From Chitinophagaceae bacterium (GTDB taxonomy: Bacteria; Bacteroidota; Bacteroidia; Chitinophagales; Chitinophagaceae): 37,174 nt of DNA. Of this stretch, positions 32,879 through 37,174 are shown in pieces (the first letter of the stretch is position 1; the number at the start of each line of letters is the position of its first letter). The position numbers and the translations under genes are program-made. The notes beneath the pieces were generated by a model. That model had not been told where the DNA came from. It searched no databases and saw only the letters and a list, made by a program, of their open reading frames with translations. The stretch lies in contig JAJTFY010000002.1 in assembly GCA_021299175.1 (NCBI GenBank), positions 1-37,174 on the forward strand, read 5' to 3'.

Positions 32879-33651
32879 GACTTTTCTAAGGCTGAACGCT
32901 TCATTTCTGCTGCCTTGGTTTTCCCAAGATATTCCTCAATGAGGTTGTGGATGAGGTAAATCAGTGGCGTGCAAAGAACGGCAACAACAAACTTGTAGAT
33001 ATAGCCGGTGAGTCCGATGGCTGTTACCCTTGGAAAGGAAAATCCAAGAGAAAAATATAAATAAATATAGGCCACACAGAAAGTGTCGATCAATTGTGAA
33101 ATCAGCGTTGAAAGGGTTGCCCTCATCCAGATGCCTTTTTCTCCAGTGATGATCTTGATTTTTTTGAAAACGGAAGCATCGGCCATTTGCCCTACCAAAA
33201 ATGCTGTGAGAGAAGCGAAAATTATGCTCATTCCTTGTCCCAACACTTGTGCATAACCAGCCTGCATGTCAGGTACCCCATTGTCTTTCTGAGATCCAAT
33301 CCAATAGTTGTCTGGAGCAAGATGAATGGCACAATAAAAAACCAGGAATGCGAAGCAGATGATAGTTGCAGTAAGAATTGACAAGAACCGGACACCCCGA
33401 AAACCATAGTACTCATTGATGATGTCTGTCATGATAAATACAACAGGCCAAGTCAGGGTTCCTGCTGAAAGGGTAAATCCAAGTCCGGATTCTCCCAGCA
33501 AGGTCAGGTTGGCAGGAGCCATGCCCAGGGTTTGTTCCAATGAAAAAAGCTTGACGCCTACCACTTCAGCAATCAGCGCGTTGGCAACGAAAAAGCCGCC
33601 GAGGATCAGAAAAAGTCGGGTTGGTTTGTCTTTTATGATTGAGTGAATCAT
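32875..33651 (-). CDS. Queuosine precursor transporter, YhhQ/DUF165 family
   Basis: The 258-residue inner-membrane protein has about six helices. The family pattern is clear: FVANALIAEVVGVKLFS, TLTWPVVFIMTDIINEYYGF (with the conserved Asp-Asn-Glu-like DIINEYYG), FLVGQMADASVFKKIK and STLISQLIDTFCVAYIYLY. YhhQ of E. coli imports preQ0/preQ1 for queuosine in tRNA. No que genes are adjacent. It lies 12 nt after the MgtC-like gene on the same strand, so the two may be cotranscribed. Confidence 0.9.
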   Translation of the reverse strand: MIHSIIKDKPTRLFLILGGFFVANALIAEVVGVKLFSLEQTLGMAPANLTLLGESGLGFTLSAGTLTWPVVFIMTDIINEYYGFRGVRFLSILTATIICFAFLVFYCAIHLAPDNYWIGSQKDNGVPDMQAGYAQVLGQGMSIIFASLTAFLVGQMADASVFKKIKIITGEKGIWMRATLSTLISQLIDTFCVAYIYLYFSLGFSFPRVTAIGLTGYIYKFVVAVLCTPLIYLIHNLIEEYLGKTKAAEMKRSALEKS

Positions 33652-33663
33652 GTTAGTTGTGGT

Positions 33664-34122
33664 TTATTCGTTGATGTGTTCGCGATGAACTCTTTTTTCA
33701 AATTTTTCAAATAGCCAGGTAATCAATACCAGGATGATGGTAATGGAAATGGGAATCAAATAAAAATTACAACCAATCAGGATGCTGATGCCACTGTTGG
33801 CCCAAATAAAAGCGGCAGTAGTAACACCACTGACTTTCTGGTCTGATTTCACAATCGCTCCGGCACCAAGGAATCCAATGCCCGTGGCAATTTGTCCGAT
33901 GATCCTTGATGGATCTACTGTTGGGTGTATTTCAGCCAAATAAAAACCGATGGATGCATAAATAGTGCACCCTACACTGATGAGGATATTGGTCCTGATG
34001 CCTGCTGGCCTGTGTTTGATTTCTCTCCCATAACCAACGATGAATCCGCAAAGCGTTGCTGTCAATACCTGTGGGAGCAGTCTTTCCAGCAGAAATGCAT
34101 GTTCGGATGAAAAAAATTGCAT
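33664..34122 (-). CDS. MgtC/SapB family membrane protein
   Basis: The 152-residue protein shows the MgtC/SapB fold in its short form: LPQVLTATLCGFIVGYGREI, HRPAGIRTNILISVGCTIYA and the signature IATGIGFLGAGAIVKSDQKV followed by GVTTAAFIWANSGIS. A fourth helix (IPISITIILVLITWLF) and a basic tail end it. MgtC modulates the F-type ATP synthase and Mg-limited growth in Salmonella; in other bacteria the role is unproven. The long C-terminal ACT-like domain of pathogen MgtC is absent. Confidence 0.9.
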   Translation of the reverse strand: MQFFSSEHAFLLERLLPQVLTATLCGFIVGYGREIKHRPAGIRTNILISVGCTIYASIGFYLAEIHPTVDPSRIIGQIATGIGFLGAGAIVKSDQKVSGVTTAAFIWANSGISILIGCNFYLIPISITIILVLITWLFEKFEKRVHREHINE

Positions 34123-34202
34123 AATTATTGATTTTGGCAGGGAAACTATAGTAGTTTGAAGGTAATGAAATACTTGGTTCAGTCTGAATACCGATTTCTC
34201 TT

Positions 34203-34210
34203 TACCTTTG
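34203..34210 (+). promoter_or_regulatory. TACCTTTG promoter box of the RRM gene
   Basis: An exact TAnnTTTG match lies 13 nt before the ATG at 34224. No TTTG at the right spacing was seen; TTGG near 34174 is the closest. Confidence 0.65.
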
Positions 34211-34223
34211 TAAAAATTCTTTT

Positions 34224-34568
34224 ATGAACATTTTTGTAGCCGGACTTCCTTACGATCTTGACGATGCCGAATTGATGGAGATCTTTGAAAAGTTTGGAGA
34301 GGTGAAATCAGCAAAGGTTGCCATGGACAGGGAAACCGGCAAAAGCCGTGGATTTGCATTTGTTGACATGCCGGTAAAAGAAGAAGCCATGGATGCCATT
34401 GAAAATCTCAATGATATTTCCTTGGGTAAAAAACCCCTGGTGGTAAAAGCAGCTGAAGACAGGCCTTCTGGCGGAGGTGGCGCCAATCGAAGACCAAGTG
34501 GTGGTGGCGGAGGATATGACCGTGGTGGATCTGGCGGTGGTTACGATCGTGGCCCCAAAAGGTATTAG
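34224..34568 (+). CDS. RRM-type RNA-binding protein with a glycine-rich tail
   Basis: The 114-residue protein has one RNA-recognition motif: RNP2 IFVAGL at residues 3-8 and RNP1 KSRGFAFV at about 47-54, with the aromatic residues in place. The tail (about 80-114) is Gly, Arg and Tyr rich (SGGGGGYDRGGSGGGYDRGP), like cold-inducible Gly-rich RNA-binding proteins of cyanobacteria and plants. In bacteria such proteins act as RNA chaperones, often after cold shock. It is monocistronic. Confidence 0.93.
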   Translation: MNIFVAGLPYDLDDAELMEIFEKFGEVKSAKVAMDRETGKSRGFAFVDMPVKEEAMDAIENLNDISLGKKPLVVKAAEDRPSGGGGANRRPSGGGGGYDRGGSGGGYDRGPKRY

Positions 34569-34609
34569 TTTTCTGTTTCTCAATCTGCAGTATTCTGTTA
34601 TATTGCAGG

Positions 34610-36982
34610 ATGAATACAATACAAAAATCATTGGCAATAGCATTACTGGCTGTTGCCTCTTTTTTTTCTGCTATAGCCCAAGATGTTCAGCTTATTCCAT
34701 ATCCTGAAAAAGTGGTCAAAGGCAAGGGTGATTTTATCATCAACCCTCAGACGGTTTTAGTCATATCTGATGCCTCTGCTCCAGTACTGTCAGCCCTGTC
34801 ACCGCTGAATGAGAAATTTGCAAAAGCGGCAGGTTTTCAATTGAGCGTTACCAAGCTTGCACCCAAATCCAATTTTATTGCTTTCGCTTTTGATCCAGTG
34901 TTCGTCAAGCCAGGAGCGTATTCCATCAATGTCCATTCGGATAAAGTATTGGTCCGCGCAAAAGATCCTTCCGGGCTTTTCTATGCTGTACAATCCTTAT
35001 TGCAGTTGCTCCCTCCTGCTATTGAAAGCGATCGACTGGTGGGCCTTCAGCAATGGGCTATGCCGGTTGTGGACATACAGGACGCGCCAGCATTTGAGTA
35101 CAGGGGGCTGATGATTGATGTAGCCAGGCATTTTCAGCCCATGTCATTCCTAAAAAAGTTGGTAGACCTGATGGCCATGCAGAAAATGAACAGGTTGCAT
35201 CTGCACTTGGTGGATGACCAAGGCTGGAGAATTGAGATCAAAAAATATCCTAAGTTGACTGAAGTGGGAGGAAGAAGAAATGGTACCCTTGTGGACAAGT
35301 ATCCTGGCAAAGGCAATGACAACAAGCCGTATGAAGGATTCTACACCCAGGCACAGATCAAAGAACTGGTGGCCTATGCTTCAAAAAAATTCATCACCAT
35401 CATCCCTGAAATAGAATTGCCTGGCCATAGCAGTGCGGCCATAGCAGCCTATCCTGCCCTGAGTTGTTTTCCTGGCGAGACTACTGTGGTCAGTGATAAC
35501 ATGGTTGCGGCAAAGACCAAGCAACAATTGAAAACACCAGGAAGAAAAGTCGTGCAGGAAACCTGGGGAGTATTCACAGATGTCCTTAGCCCCACGGATT
35601 ATACTTTTCAATTCATGAACGATGTGCTGGACGAGGTCATGGATCTCTTTCCATCAAAATACATTCATATCGGTGGTGATGAATGTCCCAAAGATGCCTG
35701 GAAACGTTCCGCATTTTGCCAGGAGATGATTAAAAAATACAACCTGAAGGATGAGCATGGACTGCAGAGTTATTTTATACAACGCATAGAAAAGCATATC
35801 AATAGCAAGGGACGAAGCATCATTGGTTGGGATGAGATCTTGGAGGGTGGCCTGGCCCCCAATGCCGCAGTCATGAGCTGGCGGGGAACCCAGGGTGGCA
35901 TTGAATCTGCCAAACAAGGGCATGATGTGGTCATGACCCCAGACAGCCATTGTTACCTTAATTTTTATCAATCGGAAGACCAGACAGATTCCATCGCCTG
36001 GGGAGGATTTCTGCCCCTAAAAAAGGTATATGGCTATGAGCCCATTCCTGCTGAATTGAATGCCGACCAAGCAAAATACATCAAAGGGGTACAAGGAAAT
36101 CTTTGGACAGAGTACATCAAATCATCGGCTCTGGCAGAATACATGTTGTTTCCAAGGGCTGTTGCTTTGGCAGAGGTGGGCTGGAGCAAGCAAAAGCCAG
36201 GATTCGATCATTTTACAAACCGTCTGATTCCCTATTTGAAGCGCCTTGAAAGCCATGGCGTCAATTACTCAAGACACATGTATGATATTGGTTTGAAAAG
36301 TGAGTATGATCCTCGAAGCAATACCGTGAAAGTGTTTGTTGATGGGGTGTCCGACAAGAAAAATCTTTATTATTCAGTGACTGCTCCGCAAGGGAAGGCT
36401 GTGAAAAAAACATATGATCAACCCATTACGATTACCGCTGCTTCCACATTGGAAATTGCTGCCATGGTGGAAGGGGAGGTAGTAGACAAGCGCACAGCAT
36501 TTTTCAACATTAACAAGGCCACAGGAAGAAAATTGAGTTTATCCATTGATCCTGCACCTCAGTATGGAAAGGCTGGCCCATCTGCTCTAATCAATGGTAT
36601 CATGGGAAGCCTGACCCGGTTCAATGATGATGAGTGGTTGGGATGGAATGGTAAAGATTTTGAAGGCATATTGGATCTTGGCAGGGAAGAAGAAATTAAA
36701 AAAATCAACCTCCGTTTTTACAAGGCTCCTTCCAGCTGGATTTATATGCCATCGTCGATAAAAATATTAGTTTCTGCTGATGGAGTTGTCTACAGGGAAA
36801 TAGCGGTCAAAAACAATCCGGATACAGGCCAGATGGGGGTTCAGACCCATGGCTTTTCCTTTGATGCGATCAAAGCCAGGTATGTCAAAATAAATGCAGA
36901 CAACAACGGCATCATCAAGCCAGGTTTTCCTGGTCAAGGTTATCCTGCATGGTTGTTCGTGGATGAGGTGGTTGTTGAATAA
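34610..36982 (+). CDS. Beta-N-acetylhexosaminidase, GH20, with a C-terminal discoidin-like domain
   Basis: The 790-residue exported enzyme begins with the signal peptide MNTIQKSLAIALLAVASFFS and AIAQ. A GH20b domain (about 25-160) is followed by the catalytic barrel: EYRGLMIDVARHFQPMSFLK, HLHLVDDQGWRIEIKKYP and HIGGDECPKDAW with the catalytic Asp357-Glu358 pair. NLWTEYI and GWDEILEGG complete the substrate site. The last 150 residues (from about 640) form an F5/8 type C or CBM32-like domain (GLDLGREEEI-like DLGREEEIKKINLRFYKAP). It would remove terminal GlcNAc or GalNAc from chitin fragments or host glycans in the periplasm or outside. It stands 41 nt after the RRM gene, with TATATTGC as a weak promoter candidate. 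Confidence 0.93.
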   Translation: MNTIQKSLAIALLAVASFFSAIAQDVQLIPYPEKVVKGKGDFIINPQTVLVISDASAPVLSALSPLNEKFAKAAGFQLSVTKLAPKSNFIAFAFDPVFVKPGAYSINVHSDKVLVRAKDPSGLFYAVQSLLQLLPPAIESDRLVGLQQWAMPVVDIQDAPAFEYRGLMIDVARHFQPMSFLKKLVDLMAMQKMNRLHLHLVDDQGWRIEIKKYPKLTEVGGRRNGTLVDKYPGKGNDNKPYEGFYTQAQIKELVAYASKKFITIIPEIELPGHSSAAIAAYPALSCFPGETTVVSDNMVAAKTKQQLKTPGRKVVQETWGVFTDVLSPTDYTFQFMNDVLDEVMDLFPSKYIHIGGDECPKDAWKRSAFCQEMIKKYNLKDEHGLQSYFIQRIEKHINSKGRSIIGWDEILEGGLAPNAAVMSWRGTQGGIESAKQGHDVVMTPDSHCYLNFYQSEDQTDSIAWGGFLPLKKVYGYEPIPAELNADQAKYIKGVQGNLWTEYIKSSALAEYMLFPRAVALAEVGWSKQKPGFDHFTNRLIPYLKRLESHGVNYSRHMYDIGLKSEYDPRSNTVKVFVDGVSDKKNLYYSVTAPQGKAVKKTYDQPITITAASTLEIAAMVEGEVVDKRTAFFNINKATGRKLSLSIDPAPQYGKAGPSALINGIMGSLTRFNDDEWLGWNGKDFEGILDLGREEEIKKINLRFYKAPSSWIYMPSSIKILVSADGVVYREIAVKNNPDTGQMGVQTHGFSFDAIKARYVKINADNNGIIKPGFPGQGYPAWLFVDEVVVE

Positions 36983-37008
36983 GCTTTTTGTATATATTTG
37001 CACCTCTC

Positions 37009-37081
<73 letters not shown>

Positions 37082-37087
37082 CTACCT

Positions 37088-37122
37088 AACAGCTTCATTT
37101 TCAGTGAAGCTGTTTCTTTTTT
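37088..37122 (+). terminator. Intrinsic terminator after tRNA-Ala
   Basis: AACAGCTTCA (37088-37097) pairs with TGAAGCTGTT (37105-37114), 10 perfect pairs with the loop TTTTCAG, followed by TCTTTTTT. Confidence 0.92.
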
Positions 37123-37141
37123 CTACCTACACGTGAAACCC

Positions 37142-37174
37142 TTTTGGGTATCCAATACAAACATTTTGGGTATC
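37142..37174. repeat. Direct repeat TTTTGGGTATC at the window edge
   Basis: TTTTGGGTATC occurs at 37142-37152 and again at 37164-37174, with a 22-bp period, and the window ends on the last base of the second copy. The series may continue. Position just downstream of a tRNA gene recalls integrase-proximal repeats, but nothing else supports a mobile element here. Confidence 0.6.

Overview
The window reads as a chromosomal segment of a Bacteroidota bacterium, probably a freshwater or soil Chitinophagales/Chitinophagaceae type. The evidence is the promoter style (TAnnTTTG boxes, often with an upstream TTTG, and almost no Shine-Dalgarno sequences), a proteorhodopsin next to a Blh beta-carotene oxygenase, a DAHP synthase with a C-terminal chorismate mutase, a SprE/PorW-like TPR protein beside atpZ-like genes, and a GH20 hexosaminidase with a C-terminal discoidin-like domain. 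The lineage is inferred from family resemblance; no database was consulted.

Layout. Positions 1-1036 (-) hold the first 31 codons of an exported protein and a PLP-dependent ACC deaminase/D-cysteine desulfhydrase-like gene broken by a 28-bp tandem duplication. Positions 1106-2005 (+) encode a nucleotidyltransferase. Positions 2016-3693 (-) encode an ECF sigma factor and a membrane-anchored trypsin-like protease whose cytoplasmic part looks like an anti-sigma domain. A 58-residue VDTTA-repeat lipoprotein and a DEAD-box helicase follow (+). Positions 5854-13755 (+) form the Phe/Tyr operon: pheA, an aminotransferase, tyrA, DAHP synthase-chorismate mutase, aroB, aroA, aroC and a DUF952 gene. Cell-envelope genes lie at 13759-21154: a D-Ala-D-Ala dipeptidase, an RlpA-like protein, a beta-barrel protein, PBP1A and a SprE/PorW-like TPR protein. 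A short operon follows with an M23-peptidase-like stub, atpZ, an atpI-like gene and a SprT-like metalloprotease. The minus strand then carries a GNAT enzyme, blh, proteorhodopsin and thrC-thrB-thrA. The window ends with ppc (+), a queuosine-precursor transporter and MgtC (-), an RRM protein, a GH20 hexosaminidase, tRNA-Ala(GGC) and its terminator.

The most notable signals are two ribosome-mediated attenuation-type leaders. Between the helicase and pheA is a 24-codon leader ORF with nine consecutive Tyr/Phe codons (YFFYFYYYF). It is followed by a 15-bp antiterminator that is mutually exclusive with an intrinsic terminator. Upstream of thrA, on the other strand, is a 31-codon leader ORF ending in TTTYTTTTR. 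Its stop region can form either a hairpin with the last Thr codons or an 8-bp helix with the sequence just upstream of the thrA start codon. Together they would tie Phe/Tyr and Thr synthesis to charging of the matching tRNAs. PEP carboxylase, transcribed divergently from the thr operon, supplies the oxaloacetate that feeds aspartate and threonine synthesis.

Other unusual points are an aspartokinase domain in ThrA that has lost several signature motifs, the fusion-like anti-sigma/protease partner of the ECF sigma factor, atpZ/atpI genes without the rest of ATP synthase, and several TAnnTTTG boxes so close to ATG that leaderless mRNAs are predicted.
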